Shown: positions 23,001 through 31,502 of the stretch, piece by piece
How positions within the stretch are numbered: position 1 is the first letter of the stretch
Layout: every line of letters starts with the position of its first letter
Source of the DNA: Diphasiastrum complanatum
Taxonomy: Eukaryota; Streptophyta; Lycopodiopsida; Lycopodiales; Lycopodiaceae
Length of the DNA stretch: 64,000 bases
Reading direction: 5' to 3'
Assembly: GCA_029204225.1 (NCBI GenBank)
Contig: CM055093.1
Location: forward strand, 205,001 to 269,000
Notes under the pieces: model-generated
Databases searched by the model: none
What the model was told of the DNA's origin: nothing
The model's input: only the letters and a program-made list of their open reading frames with translations
Made by a program: the position numbers and the translations under genes

Positions 23001-23177
23001 ACAAACCCATTGATTGGATTCAGTGTTGAACTCGTACAGGGTAACATGTCCAGCCGTGGTAAGAATATCCACAACATCACGATCCATTCGCTGCAGCACC
23101 GTCATATTGAGTTCCTTGGTGCTCTGTTGATTCAATTGCGGCATCGGCTTCACATTATGCCCCATCCTCTCCACCAT
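3836..23177 (-). CDS. DCP1: mRNA decapping activator DCP1, 5' four exons
   Basis: DCP1 activates the Dcp2 decapping enzyme in cytoplasmic P-bodies during 5'-3' mRNA decay. Four minus-strand exons join in phase with GT-AG borders: 23177-23007, 19320-19280, 19164-19115 and 3980-3836. Together they encode about 136 residues, nearly all EVH1 domain. Diagnostic stretches are LNMTVLQRMD, HVTLYEFN, SRKDVEGSLFVVK, QPRFQFIVMNRR, NLVEDLLSDFEY and QEVNGIWFYNPGECEEVA. The aromatic residues that form the EVH1 peptide-binding surface are present. No stop or frameshift interrupts these exons, so the gene looks functional. The C-terminal linker and trimerisation domain were not found; they probably lie left of the window. 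Intron 3 (15.1 kb) hosts the hAT nest. The start was taken as the ATG giving MVERMGHN; the ATG four codons later is an alternative. Confidence 0.93.
4582..4670. repeat. Left terminal repeat with iterated gaatcgcgattc motif
   Basis: The left end repeats self-complementary blocks of the type gattctgaatcgcgatcaga at least four times after the terminal catagatgcaccg. The right end (17030-17085) carries cgcgaatcgcg and gcgaatcgcgattcgg. Such subterminal repeats are usual transposase binding sites in hAT elements. Confidence 0.8.
4671..5177. other. Interior of the outer hAT element
   Basis: About 500 bp of non-coding sequence with T, C and A homopolymers. No ORF with recognisable similarity was found on either strand. 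Confidence 0.6.
5178..5219. repeat. (TA)n tract, insertion target of element A
   Basis: Pure TA dinucleotides abut the left terminus of element A. The same tract resumes at 11420-11471 and 16966-17006, so both inner elements landed in one microsatellite. Confidence 0.9.
5220..5330. repeat. Left subterminal region of hAT A
   Basis: Contains repeated ggtaccgc and ggtacc palindromes, matched at the right end (11335-11419) by ggtaccgcggtacc and gggatccgcggta. The two ends can base-pair over much of their length. Confidence 0.85.
5471..5650. repeat. Tandem ~90-bp duplication upstream of the small hAT ORF
   Basis: Two copies start gcacatgggca and share gagcagacc, caatgggagaccaacacag and agcatcacatgggggca. 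A third partial copy begins at 5643. The duplication lies just upstream of the TATA-like box of the plus-strand ORF, so it may be promoter sequence. Confidence 0.85.
5690..5698 (+). promoter_or_regulatory. TATA-like box for the small hAT ORF
   Basis: The sequence gataaatag lies about 175 bp upstream of the ATG at 5871. It is followed by a purine-rich leader containing repeated tgtgagagg units. This is promoter-like in position and composition only. Confidence 0.45.
5871..6236 (+). CDS. Small charged ORF of hAT A (121 codons)
   Basis: An uninterrupted ORF starting MAERIPPKPEGE and ending EGEESVEDQ. It is dominated by Arg, Glu and Gln: an N-terminal part likely to be helical (EEDIRRHNERHQKQEADIR), a Pro/Val linker, and a second basic helix (TRRQLIMVRERAARRRANQE). 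I recognise no named domain. It lies opposite in strand to the transposase, near the left terminus, with its own TATA-like box. A degraded homologue, including INFTAMVQERVPRRRA, lies in the same relative place in element B. That argues it is a genuine second gene of this hAT family rather than a chance ORF. A role as a DNA-binding or transposase-partner protein is only inference. Confidence 0.7.
   Translation: MAERIPPKPEGEARRKLEEDIRRHNERHQKQEADIREMLRQTRQRNLEPETPAPAVDPVPAVELDLDEQIGMNFTRRQLIMVRERAARRRANQEAARANREAEQERQNNAPDEGEESVEDQ
6237..6759. other. Intergenic space between the convergent genes of hAT A
   Basis: About 520 bp of AT-rich sequence between the 3' ends of the small ORF and of the transposase gene. 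It should hold their polyadenylation regions. No other feature was recognised. Confidence 0.5.
6760..11052 (-). pseudogene. hAT transposase (BED-DUF659-hATC-AT-hook), decayed
   Basis: Four exons with GT-AG introns: 11052-9180, 9065-8734, 8640-8479 and 8376-6760. In order they show a BED zinc finger (C33, C36, H50), a Pro/Ser-rich linker, and the DUF659-type core (VVTDNATNC, TPCAAHDIDLL). Next come the hAT motif TELKFIWETRWNYFHRSIHN and the dimerisation region CERNWSTWALIHTRRRNRL. A long acidic then proline-rich tail ends in AT-hooks (KRPGRPKG, GRRGRP). Lesions: TAG at 9907-9909 where the family has Trp; a one-base frame loss at the 7-G run near 9815-9821; a frame change and stop near 8816-8835; two compensating shifts in the CT-rich tract (~8240-8280) and the C8 run (~8009); and TAG at 7669-7671. 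It is unlikely to make full-length enzyme. Confidence 0.88.
11335..11419. repeat. Right terminus of hAT A
   Basis: Carries three or more ggtaccgcgg or gggatccgcgg blocks and ends gggacctatg. It is the inverted counterpart of the left terminus at 5220. Confidence 0.85.
11420..11471. repeat. (TA)n tract between elements A and B
   Basis: Uninterrupted TA repeats separate the right end of A from the left end of B. They belong to the outer element. Confidence 0.9.
11480..12257. other. Left part of element B, non-coding
   Basis: Contains A-rich runs, telo-box clusters (ttagggtttaggg, 11870-11908) and a short repeated segment sharing ctcaccagaagagtgacaag around 11935-12050. No coding sequence was recognised. 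Confidence 0.6.
12258..12537. repeat. ~270-bp unit, copy 1
   Basis: Shares with copies 2 and 3 a fixed series of blocks in the same order and spacing: ttcctcgtcctg, ggccgaaa, ggatcccgtttggagaaac, ctaattgcg, cgaatcgagccagactcg and a closing ttcccgaacc. No protein product was recognised. The unit lies about 100 bp upstream of the relic small ORF. Confidence 0.85.
12637..12857 (+). pseudogene. Relic of the small charged hAT ORF in element B
   Basis: Reads RRHNERK, then a Gln/Glu-rich stretch, and in a shifted frame INFTAMVQERVPRRRASQ before a TAG. This order and wording match residues of the intact ORF in element A (RRHNERHQKQ ... MNFTRRQLIMVRERAARRRANQ). At least one frameshift separates the two halves, so it is not functional. 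Its value is as evidence that the ORF is a shared gene of both elements. Confidence 0.7.
13288..13542 (+). pseudogene. Unknown protein fragment, left hairpin arm (possibly B3-like)
   Basis: Reads FLNSDTQ, then LSSGCLARKLCKKAMVKNVF, then HGDGRS. A Ser/Glu/Asp-rich stretch (VEQDSDDDEEYKP) lies upstream in the arm. The pattern of a short strand, basic loop, and DGRS followed by a Leu/Asp-rich end resembles plant B3 DNA-binding domains, but I could not confirm it. The frame does not extend across the arm, so it is a fragment, perhaps captured from a host gene. Confidence 0.35.
13582..13962 (-). pseudogene. Unknown protein fragment, right hairpin arm (same source)
   Basis: The mirror copy reads SLNSDTQRSSIYQAM, TLPSGHLARKPCKKAMVNN and FLMHADERSG, clearly homologous to the left arm. 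A longer open stretch precedes it (QSEQVLQLIQSLKGSCVG). As in the other arm, a B3-like identity is a guess. The two arms preserve the same protein wording, so the source was probably coding sequence. Confidence 0.4.
14449..15083. repeat. ~270-bp units, copies 2 and 3 in tandem
   Basis: Copy 2 spans about 14449-14722 and copy 3 about 14812-15083. Both contain the block series of copy 1, closing with ttcccggacc and ttcatggacc. Copies 1 and 3 also share an upstream segment with aaagtgtccccgaagcc. Copies 1 and 2 share gatcggttt and gatgaacttcaacagc upstream. The hairpin therefore lies inside a larger duplicated block. Confidence 0.85.
15408..15479. repeat. (CT)n microsatellite
   Basis: About 36 uninterrupted CT dinucleotides, the first of three long CT tracts in the right part of element B. 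Confidence 0.95.
15736..16413 (-). pseudogene. Deleted hAT transposase: BED finger joined to AT-hook tail
   Basis: Starts MAACPIWDEVAV at 16413. It contains a BED-type finger (C20, C23, H37 in WRCPFCRRQFTGNASRVRAHM), then an Ala/Thr/Pro linker. After frame changes around 15950-16010 it continues with the AT-hook-like strings RGRGRPPGRS and GRPRGRPAKRG, ending at TAG 15736-15738. The catalytic core and hAT dimerisation region present in element A are absent. The opening PIWDEV parallels GLWDEV of A. Upstream frames remain open only through a CT microsatellite. It could not catalyse transposition; whether any DNA-binding product is made is unknown. Confidence 0.72.
16415..16480. repeat. (CT)n microsatellite directly 5' of the BED-finger start
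   Basis: Read on the minus strand this is a GA tract ending two bases before the ATG at 16413, so it would lie in the 5' UTR of the transposase remnant. Confidence 0.95.
16521..16545 (-). promoter_or_regulatory. Telo-box cluster
   Basis: Three overlapping ccctaaa units sit about 110 bp upstream of the BED-finger ATG on the minus strand. Telo-boxes are common in plant promoters. Similar clusters occur at 11870-11908, 12580-12592, 13067-13079 and 15296-15308, all within element B. Confidence 0.6.
16742..16802. repeat. (CT)n microsatellite
   Basis: The third long CT tract of element B, preceded by short CA and CT runs from about 16575. Confidence 0.95.
16966..17006. repeat. (TA)n tract right of element B
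   Basis: TA repeats of the outer element resume immediately after B and lead into tttggaaaaatagct, the inverted match of the sequence left of element A. Confidence 0.9.
17094..19114. other. Remainder of DCP1 intron 3
   Basis: About 2 kb after the outer hAT target duplication. It has a purine-rich stretch (17410-17760) and otherwise AT-rich sequence. No exon, element terminus or RNA gene was recognised. Confidence 0.6.
19115..19164 (-). CDS. DCP1: DCP1 exon 3
   Basis: A 50-bp exon encoding TQPRFQFIVMNRRST, with acceptor tctatgcag and donor ACAG|gtaatt. It is separated from exon 2 by a 115-bp intron. Its final G completes a Glu codon with the first two bases of exon 4. Confidence 0.92.
19280..19320 (-). 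CDS. DCP1: DCP1 exon 2
   Basis: A 41-bp micro-exon encoding SRKDVEGSLFVVK plus two bases of the next codon. It is bordered by acceptor ttttgcag and donor AAG|gtatgt. The residue string is a hallmark of plant DCP1 proteins. Confidence 0.92.
19321..23006. other. DCP1 intron 1
   Basis: A 3.7-kb intron. It contains a telo-box-like gggttagggttt (20460-20473), short CGCGC-rich patches near 20750-20830, a brief GA tract (21361-21380) and no recognised exon. An ORF-like stretch at 21118-21501 has no recognisable domain and is treated as chance. Confidence 0.6.
23007..23177 (-). CDS. DCP1: DCP1 exon 1 (coding part)
   Basis: Encodes 57 residues from MVERMGHN to TESNQW, ending in phase 0 at donor TGG|gtttgt. 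It includes the N-terminal helix (STKELNMTVLQRM) and first strands of the EVH1 domain. The frame stays open further upstream, but that Arg/Lys-rich stretch is unlike DCP1 and is probably 5' UTR. Confidence 0.92.
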
Positions 23178-23480
23178 CGCAAGCCCCTTCTTCTTCCTCC
23201 TCCTCCTCCTGCTGCTGCTCCTGGCGATGGATCCGATCCAGCAGCTCCACAGAAACCTAATATGCTCCAAAGATATGGCAGCAAGAGAAAGGTCTTTGCC
23301 AAGGAAGGGTGCAACGCTTCGCATCTTATGAGCACCGGGGCTTTGGCCACCACACCCTTTTTTTTTTTATATAAAAAAATTGGTTGCCCGGGCGCCACGT
23401 GTCCAGGCAACCAAAATTTATGCCATAAGCATTTTTTTAGATTTCTCAGAGAGAATATATAGGCAGTCCCTCCCACTGTC
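23178..23480 (-). promoter_or_regulatory. DCP1 5' UTR and proximal promoter
   Basis: Just upstream of the start codon is a CCT/CTG-rich stretch (GA-rich on the mRNA strand), typical of a plant 5' UTR. About 190-250 bp upstream lies a hairpin with arms ttggttgcc and ggcaaccaa around 23380-23412. Its loop holds a perfect G-box, CACGTG, at 23396-23401. An AT-rich tract flanks it. The assignment as promoter rests only on position. Confidence 0.5.
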
Positions 23481-23486
23481 TTACAT

Positions 23487-23725
23487 TTGAGTGCCTGGGT
23501 GTGGCGGCATTACCTGCGCCTTGCCCGCCCGGTTCGCTTGCCCGATGTGCCCGACGCCATGTTTGCGACTGCCTGGCGACCAGCTCGCTTGACCTGCCCA
23601 GCGCCCCCCCCACCTTGTGGCTGCCCAGCGCTACCACCGGAACCGGAGTCCTCGGGACCTGCCGTTGCCCGCACCACTGCCCGGGGTGCCCGGGATCGCA
23701 GCACAGCGCCCGCGCTCGCTAAAAT
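23487..23725. other. GC-rich block upstream of DCP1
   Basis: A strongly GC-rich segment with many cgccc and gcccg words in an otherwise AT-rich window. All frames read as low-complexity Pro, Ala and Arg. It could be a CpG-rich promoter-associated block or an old GC-rich repeat. Confidence 0.4.
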
Positions 23726-23929
23726 GGCAATGGACCAGTGTATTTGACAATGGAAAAGTCGACAACAACAAATCTTCATCAATTCAGTGGATGATATTCC
23801 AATGCAAGCTGGGGAGGGGATGTAGATATTCGTAAATCCAGATGTGGATTTACGCTCTTTCTCAACCGTGGTCCTATTTCCTGGAACAGTCGTAAGCAAA
23901 CCTCTTTTGCTCTTTAATCTACAAAAGCA

Positions 23930-24262
23930 TAGTACATTGCTGCTTCTCAAGTTATGAAAGAAGCATTTTGGTTAAGAAATTTAATGTCAAACATTAGCAA
24001 TACACCCCGACAATCATATTTTATGATAATCAAAGTGTCATTGCCTTATCGGCCAACCTTAGATTTCACTCTAGGAGTAAGCACATTGAGATTCGATATC
24101 ACTACGTCAGGGGTAAGGTTCTCGACAGAGAGATAAGCTTAACGTATTGTCAAACGCAAGACATGATTATAGATGTGTTTGCCAAGACATTGAGCATTAA
24201 TGCACACAACAAATTTTGTGCATTGCTTAGTCTGAACATCAAGGCATTCATGGATCCATATT
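23930..24262 (+). pseudogene. Copia RNase H C-terminal remnant
   Basis: Frames read MKEAFWLRNLMSN, then after a frameshift SKHIEI, YHYVRG and DVFAKTLS. These are the last conserved blocks of a Ty1/Copia RNase H, which copies the LTR genome. Everything upstream in the polyprotein is missing. A G-rich polypurine tract (24264-24273) follows, as expected before a 3' LTR. Confidence 0.75.
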
Positions 24263-24274
24263 AAGGGGGGGGGT

Positions 24275-24797
24275 GTTGGATTTATCTCCTCTACCCTCCT
24301 AAATCCCATGTAAATCTATCTCCATTCATATCGCTACAATTTTATTCGCATTGTCGCAAAGGTTGCATAAATACTCTATTATTGAAGACATGCAAGACAA
24401 TGGCACCCGACTTATCGGAGTTGGCCAACTTATCGAGAAGCCCGACTTGGTCGACATATCGGGGAGTCCGGCTTGTCGACTCAATCGAAATATGGCGGAA
24501 ACCCGACTTGTCTGACATATCGACTTTTCAACTATCCCAACTTGATGGCCACGTCAGCGACTCACTCGACTCCGAATAGTCGAAGCCTCCACACGCTCAC
24601 TTCACTGTCTGATTATCTACTCTTCCGCTTCCGCAAACAACCGCGCAATTAAGCTCTACTTTACTTTTGTGTTCGCCTACTGCTGTAGTAGTGCACGCAC
24701 TAAGGGAATTAGTCGACAACTGCCTTCGCGCAGTAGTAGGATCATCCTGATCCGATTATTCATCCCGTCCGAGTCATCGGACCACATTTCCCCGACA
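24275..24797 (+). repeat. Probable Copia 3' LTR
   Basis: Starts tgttggattt just after the polypurine tract and plausibly ends ttccccgaca. A TATA-like ataaata occurs near 24367. Repeated words such as cccgactt and gacatatcg fill the middle. No matching 5' LTR is in the window, so the right end is an estimate. Confidence 0.55.
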
Positions 24798-26573
24798 CTA
24801 ACCAACTCACCAATAATTGGAGTACTATTAGGGGAAAAAAATCTAAAAAATCAATTTAGTTCTTGTTTGTCCTCATTCTTTATTCATACAATGAACGGAA
24901 ACTCCTACCTAATGGAGATAAACTCATAGCATCTTAATAAACTCATCAATTATTGGAGTTTTGTAAAATTCAAGTGGAACCCATGACCTTTATGGAGAGG
25001 AAATGGAATCATAACCAAGTAGTTACTAATTGGAGGACCTTATGGGCCAATTATGGGATTGGCATTGTGCCTATTGTTTTTATACATTGTAGGTTATTAT
25101 AGGTACAAATTCAACTAATTTTAGTTATAAGTCTTATAGGATTACTTTGTGCTTTACCACTTTTGTTAAAACATTGTATGATTTATACAAGGTGGGCCTT
25201 TATGAGCACCAATCTCATGTCAAAGGATTGTGGTTGTGTGTTGTGATCACGTCATTAGGATGAGGATTGAAGAGGTGAAAATCACGATGGACATTGTGCA
25301 CCTATCATTGGAGATAGATGATAGAATAAGTAGCATGTACTCACATAGCATCTCATAGTGCATCTAGGGTCCCACCCTTGTTAGAGCATGAATGAGCCTT
25401 GGTAATGCTTGGCAATAATGCATGTGTTACATACCTATGTAACTAGCAGTACTTCAGACCCCTATTGGTCCATTTAGTGTTGGGGGCTAAATGGCAAGTT
25501 ACCCTTGGATAAGGGTTACCCTTAGGATTAAGGGTATGTGCTCTTGGTTAAGGGCAGGCAAGTGACTATACCTTGGTCGGAGGTATGGAGTCACGTGACC
25601 CTTGGATAAGGGGTACCCTTAGGATTAAGGATAGGTGTCTTAGATTAAGGTACTAGTGTCATTGGTTAAGGGCAGGTACTTGTCTATGCCTTGGATGGAG
25701 GTATGGAACCTAGAGAGGTGTTAGAAAGTCATTGGATGACTATTTCTCTCAACCTTGGGCCTCAACCTTGAACCATATCACTTTAATGGTCTAGGACCAA
25801 AGTATACATGCACAACTTGGGCAATGGGAGCTAGTAGGAGGGCGCTATTATAAAGTGTCCATTGAGTTCCCAACTCCCACAAGAAAGGCATTCAAAGAGT
25901 CATAGGTTATGGAAGGAGTCTCTTGACCTTCCATAAGCCTATAGAGGTTCTTGGAGATCCTTTAACTCCCCTAGGCTTCTCTCTCTCTCATTGGGTGGGC
26001 ATGAAACTCCATAGTGCACTGGAGGGGACCATGGGCCATCTGTATGAGGGTAGTAGGGCGCCCATTGGGAGGGGGGAGGTCTCTCTTGTTTGCTTCGCTT
26101 ATGCTCTAGTGTTGCTACTAGTGTGTATTGTGTTTCAGGTTATGAAGGAAGCAATCACATCTATGGATACTTGATCAATTCTGATTTCACACATTACATA
26201 TTGAAAGCCTAAGTGGTGGCTACAAGATTGCATATCAAGTTTTAGGCAATTGCATGTAGAATTTGAAATATTCAATTTTTTCTGATTTTGTCAAAACCCT
26301 AATTTTGATTGGATCTCTAGATTGTGAGGTTACCGAACTTCATTTGAGTGTGTTTCAATCTTAGGAAGTGGCAAGAGTCATTAGATTGAGGATAAATCAT
26401 AGGTTGTGATCAAGATTTCACTATTCTATGTGTTGATTTGCTAGATATAAGTGCTAAAAGAGAATTGAGAGGTTCCATATCTTTGTGATTTCTTTTTGAA
26501 AGCATTTGTTGTTGTTCAAAAGACGGCTTTGTGCATTGAAATAGGTTGGAAAAGAGGATGAGGTCATTGCTAC
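24798..26573 (+). other. Leader region of a Copia-like gag element
   Basis: The last ~230 bp before the gag ATG resemble, in the same order, the leader of the minus-strand gag at 63.8-64.0 kb (gtgtttcaatcttagga, ccatatctttgtgattt). The region should therefore include LTR and untranslated leader. No primer-binding site or LTR boundary could be fixed. Confidence 0.5.
25490..25715. repeat. Imperfect ~110-bp tandem duplication
   Basis: Both copies share cccttggataagg, acccttaggattaagg, ggttaagggcagg and gaggtatgga in the same order. It lies in the presumed leader or LTR of the gag fragment. Confidence 0.8.
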
Positions 26574-27300
26574 ATGGCTACATCAAGTGGATTCATGTTC
26601 GAAGGCAATGATAGGCTTACCTCAAATAACTATTCATTGTGGAAAGTGAGGATGGATTCACTTCTTGAGATGAATGATGTTTTGGATATTGTTGTAGGTT
26701 TGGAGGAGAGACCAACAACACAACAAGATCAAGTGAGGTATGACAAGAGGGCCAAAAGAGCTCTACACATGATTAAGATAAATGTTACCAATGAACTTCT
26801 CAAGGAAGTTGGTAAGTGTACTCCATCAAGTGAGGCTTGGGAAGCTTTGAAAAAACTTTATGAATCCAAGTCTACATCTAGAGTGTTGACTCTAAGAAGA
26901 CAAATATTTCAATGTTTGCAAAAGAATGAACAAAGTCCAAATATTTTTGTTTTGAGAGTAAAAGCTTTGAATGATGAGTTGGCTTGCATTGATGAGAGCA
27001 TTAAGGAATGAGAGCTTGTTCAAGCTATTCTTAATGGTTTGTTGGATGCTCATGCTAACATTGTACAAATTTTGGCTATTCAAAAGACTTTGCCAAGTTT
27101 GATGGATCTTCAAGAGATCTTGATCATTGAAAAATATAGGCTTCAAGCAAGAGGTGGATCTACATGAACTCAAGTTGGAGAAGAGGCTATGTTCATCAAG
27201 AACAAATTCAAGGAAAAAAACAAAAGCAAGTGGTCTAAAGGGCAAGATCAAGGGGAGGCTTTTTCACATCAAATGACACTTTGCAAGTGAGTGCTACAAG
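26574..27300 (+). pseudogene. Copia-type gag fragment
   Basis: Begins MATSSGFMFEGNDRL and matches the UBN2-like Copia gag: NNYSLWKVRM, SEAWEALKKLYESKS and VLRVKALNDELACIDESIKE. A TGA follows GlyIle-type residues at 27009-27011; the homologous frame then continues through ILNGLLDAHAN and LPSLMDLQEIL to a basic region. The zinc knuckle, protease and all downstream domains are missing. It is a relative of the gags at 38598 and 63763. Confidence 0.82.
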
Positions 27301-27623
27301 AAGAAGAGGGTTGTAGTCTGTTAGCCACGAAACTCCGCTGCAAGCGTTTGGAGGACAATGAACAATCATTCATTTCCAAGCATTGAATCCTCAAGCTAGA
27401 GCTTCAAGTCCTCAGGTGCGAGCACGATAGAGTTCAAGGCACAGATCTTCATAGCATCGTTGAACATGTAAGTGAATACCTCACCTTCCCATATAAATTA
27501 ACGTCTTGTAATTCATCTTTCTTCAAGTTGATCACTCCATCATTGTGAGCATTGACTTCTGTAGCTAGACATATTCCATTTAATTTTGGAACTCGTGGCC
27601 TTGATTTTGAACTTTGCTTCTTC
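27301..27623. other. Junction between gag fragment and CACTA element
   Basis: About 320 bp with no recognisable coding or terminal sequence; it separates the truncated gag from the presumed left end of the CACTA element. Confidence 0.5.
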
Positions 27624-27639
27624 GAGTTGCAAGAAAAAT

Positions 27640-28345
27640 TTTGCAGTATGTTTTAAAATAAAATGACAACTTAAAATTGTCATCATTTAGGCCGATCTAA
27701 ATAACGATTTTTGGTTGCCATTTAGGATGGTTAAAATGAGGATTTTTGGCAACAATTTATTTTTCATTTGGCCAAATAAAAAGATGTTTTTTTTATAGCT
27801 ATAATTTACATCGGTTTAAATGACAATTTTTTGTTGTCATTTTGTTTTTTTTTTGAATTTTTTAAGATAAAAGGACGGCTTTTAATGACTGTCATTCTTA
27901 AATAACGATTTTTGGTCGTCATTTAAGTAGATGCATAATTGCTGATTTGTTGCCGTCTTTTTTTTTCGGATATAAAAGGACGACTTTTAACGACTGTCAC
28001 TTAAGTTAGCTTAAATGACGATTTTTTGTCGTCATTTTTTAACGGATTTTTTTCAAATAAAAGGACGGCTGAACTTAAATGACGATTTTTTGTCGTCATT
28101 TGAGTCGGCTTAAATGACGGGTTTTGGGTGTCATTTAAAAAAAAATTCAAATAAAAGGACACACTCTAATGGCATTTTCAAGTTTGCTCAAATCACGGTC
28201 TTTGGCCTTTACTTTTTTCATTTAAGTCATCTTAAATGCCAGTTTTGTGTCGTCATTTAGAAAAAGAAAATTTCAAATAAAAGGACGGCTTCTAATAGCC
28301 ATCATTTAAGTAATTTAGATGCTTGCAAGATTGTACATGCAATGA
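27640..28345. repeat. Left subterminal array of the CACTA element
   Basis: Degenerate units of about 60-70 bp alternate aaaggacggc and aaatgacgattttttgtcg followed by tcattt. The unit is largely self-complementary (aaatgacga and tcgtcattt). Such arrays bind transposase in En/Spm elements. Confidence 0.75.
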
Positions 28346-28482
28346 CATGTGCTAAAAAAATATAAGTTCTTTCTATTATTGGACTTTGAACTTTTAGATT
28401 CGTACCACAAATTTTTTTGTGTCTAGTAGCTCTGGTACTCACAAAAATGTGCACGACAAGTCAATAAATCAGGTACGCAAAC

Positions 28483-29477
<995 letters not shown>

Positions 29478-29505
29478 TTGATGCTTAACTTTCATTAACG
29501 AGGTT
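29478..29505. repeat. 28-bp direct repeat, left of Copia
   Basis: A perfect copy of the same 28 bp lies at 34312-34339, right of the Copia element. The repeat begins ttgatgcttaac and ends acgaggtt. A Copia insertion should leave about 5 bp. Confidence 0.95.
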
Positions 29506-29753
29506 GTTAGAAATCAATGATAAACTTCATTGTTATTGTTTACGATGCACATTAATGTTGATAGTTGTGACCAGCTGTCAATAGTCGTAGGCTAGTCTAT
29601 TAGTCTACTCGTAGGTTTTCTCTCTCTATCAGGGTTCAGGGTTTATTTGTACATTTTACATTCTGTATGAGTTAGTGTGATAGAGTGACAGTATGTGTTC
29701 TTCTTCCGCCTTCTTGTGGTGAATGCTTGATGTTGCATATCTAATTCTTGACA
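29505..29753 (+). repeat. Copia 5' LTR
   Basis: Runs from tgttagaaatc to attcttgaca, meeting the primer-binding site at 29754. The 3' copy differs by scattered substitutions and a 13-bp partial duplication near its end. Confidence 0.88.
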
Positions 29754-29845
29754 TAATATCAGAGCAGTGATAGTCTTGTGTGCCTGATCAGTGGATACAG
29801 CTTGTCACAAGCTCCGCAACGAAGTGAGAAAGTCCTTCACGGGAG

Positions 29846-30768
29846 GTGAAAACTTGGAGAGACAAAAACGGCTGGAAGAAATTCTTCTTTGGTGTATTTT
29901 GTAGGGTTGGAGTTCAGAATCATCAGTGGGGCATTTTGATGGAAAAGGAGCTATGGGAGATCGTGACAGGTGAAGAGACAAGGCCAGTGATTGAAGAAGA
30001 TCAGCGGGCATTTGATAGGAGAAGACAGAAAGCCCAAAATGTCATCAACTTATCAGTTAGAGATGCAATTATTCCCTATATTTCAGATTCAGAAGGACCA
30101 AAAGAAGCGTGGGATACATTGAAGAATCTAACCGTTTACGACAGTTGATATTCAAATAGACACTCTCTTTCTAGAGTCGAATAAATTATGTCATTGTTTG
30201 AAACGACAAATACATCTCGAATACTATTTTTAAAGACAAAGTTGCATACATTGCGGATGGATGATGGTGCAACTATTGCCGATCACATACTGAAGATCAA
30301 AGAGATCCGTGATCAATTAGCAGCAGTTGGAGAGCGAGTACAAGATCGTGAGATCGTGCAATTGACATTGAATAGTCTGAGTGAGTCACATCAGATGTTT
30401 GTGATGAGTATAGCCACAAGAGAAAATCTTTCAACCTATGAAGAACTAGGTGGTTTGATTTTGCAAGAAGAGCAACGTCAAGAGAACTTGAATCATCGTA
30501 ACAAGAGCAATGATCAAGCTCTTGTAGTTAGAGGACGAGGTGGAAGATTTGGACGTGGAAAGTATCAATCGACAGGAGGAAACTCAAGCCGAGGGTCATT
30601 TCAACAATCTCATGAGCAAGTCAACGATTGTCCGAATCGAGGTAATTGGAATCAAGATCGAGGTCAAGGACACGGCTATTCAAGATAAAATAAACCTGAA
30701 AAATGTAGGTACTGCAACAAACCTGGTCAATGGGAGCGTGAATGCTTCAATAAACAGACAAATGGCAA
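29846..30768 (+). pseudogene. Copia gag, broken
   Basis: Homology covers the capsid-like region (KELWEIVTGEETRP, DTLKNLTVYDS, then TSRILFLKTKLHTLRM) and a Gly/Arg-rich tail. It ends with the zinc knuckle CRYCNKPGQWEREC. The knuckle has Gln where the metal-binding His should be. Stops interrupt the frame near 30146, 30686 and 30769. Gag would package the element RNA; this copy cannot make it intact. Confidence 0.85.
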
Positions 30769-31468
30769 GTGAGAAATTATGCTGATCAACATCAATTTGA
30801 TGACTATTATTATGAAGACAATTATATTGATCAACATCAATACGATGATGATCAATATAAAGATGACACAGGTGAGAGTTCAAAATTTTTCATTACAACA
30901 TTAATGACAAGTGATGAAGCCAAGGATACCTGGTACATTGATAGTGGTGCATCCAAGCACATGACTTCAAGGAAAGAGTGGTTTTCAGAACTCAAGAAAA
31001 TTGACAATGGTGATGTAGTTGGACAAGTTAATGGCAAATTGCTATCTGTTAAAGGAGTTGGAGTGGTACCAGTGAAGTTAGCCAACGGGAAGATAAAGCA
31101 TATAAGCAATGTGCAATATGTACATGTCTTAGCTAACAATCTACTATCTATTGGGACGATGGCTGATCAACAACTCAAGGTTGAGTTTGACAGTGACAAA
31201 TGTCTTGTCAAAGACATTAAGAATCACTACAAAGTGATTGCTACATGAGCTAGAGTCAACAGGAATCGACTCTACAAATTGAATGCGAGATCTTTTACTC
31301 AAGCTATGGTAAGCATTGTTGATAGTCGAAGTGATCTTTGGCATCAAAGGTTTGGTCATATCAGTGCTCAAAGCTTGCAAATCCATAAAAGAGGTAATCT
31401 AGTTGTTGGATTGTCTGATATCTCTTTTGAAGAAAAAATTTGTGAGGGTTGCATTTTGGGAAAACAAC

Positions 31469-31500
<32 letters not shown>
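30769..31500 (+). pseudogene. Copia protease and GAG-pre-integrase domain
   Basis: The aspartic protease motif is WYIDSGASKHM. After a stop at 31246-31248 the pre-integrase zinc region follows (LWHQRFGHIS, then CEGCILGKQH). A 29-bp GA microsatellite replaces the usual residues right after the second zinc Cys pair and turns the frame into Glu-Arg repeats. Confidence 0.85.

Positions 31501-31502
<2 letters not shown>

Noticed and set aside
23501-23747. Pro/Cys/Ala-rich open frames in the GC-rich block
   Set aside because: Several frames are open at once because of base composition; no conserved motif.
27308-27320. ttgtagtctg as the left CACTA terminus
   Set aside because: Wrong orientation for a left end and no subterminal array beside it; the array begins after 27640.
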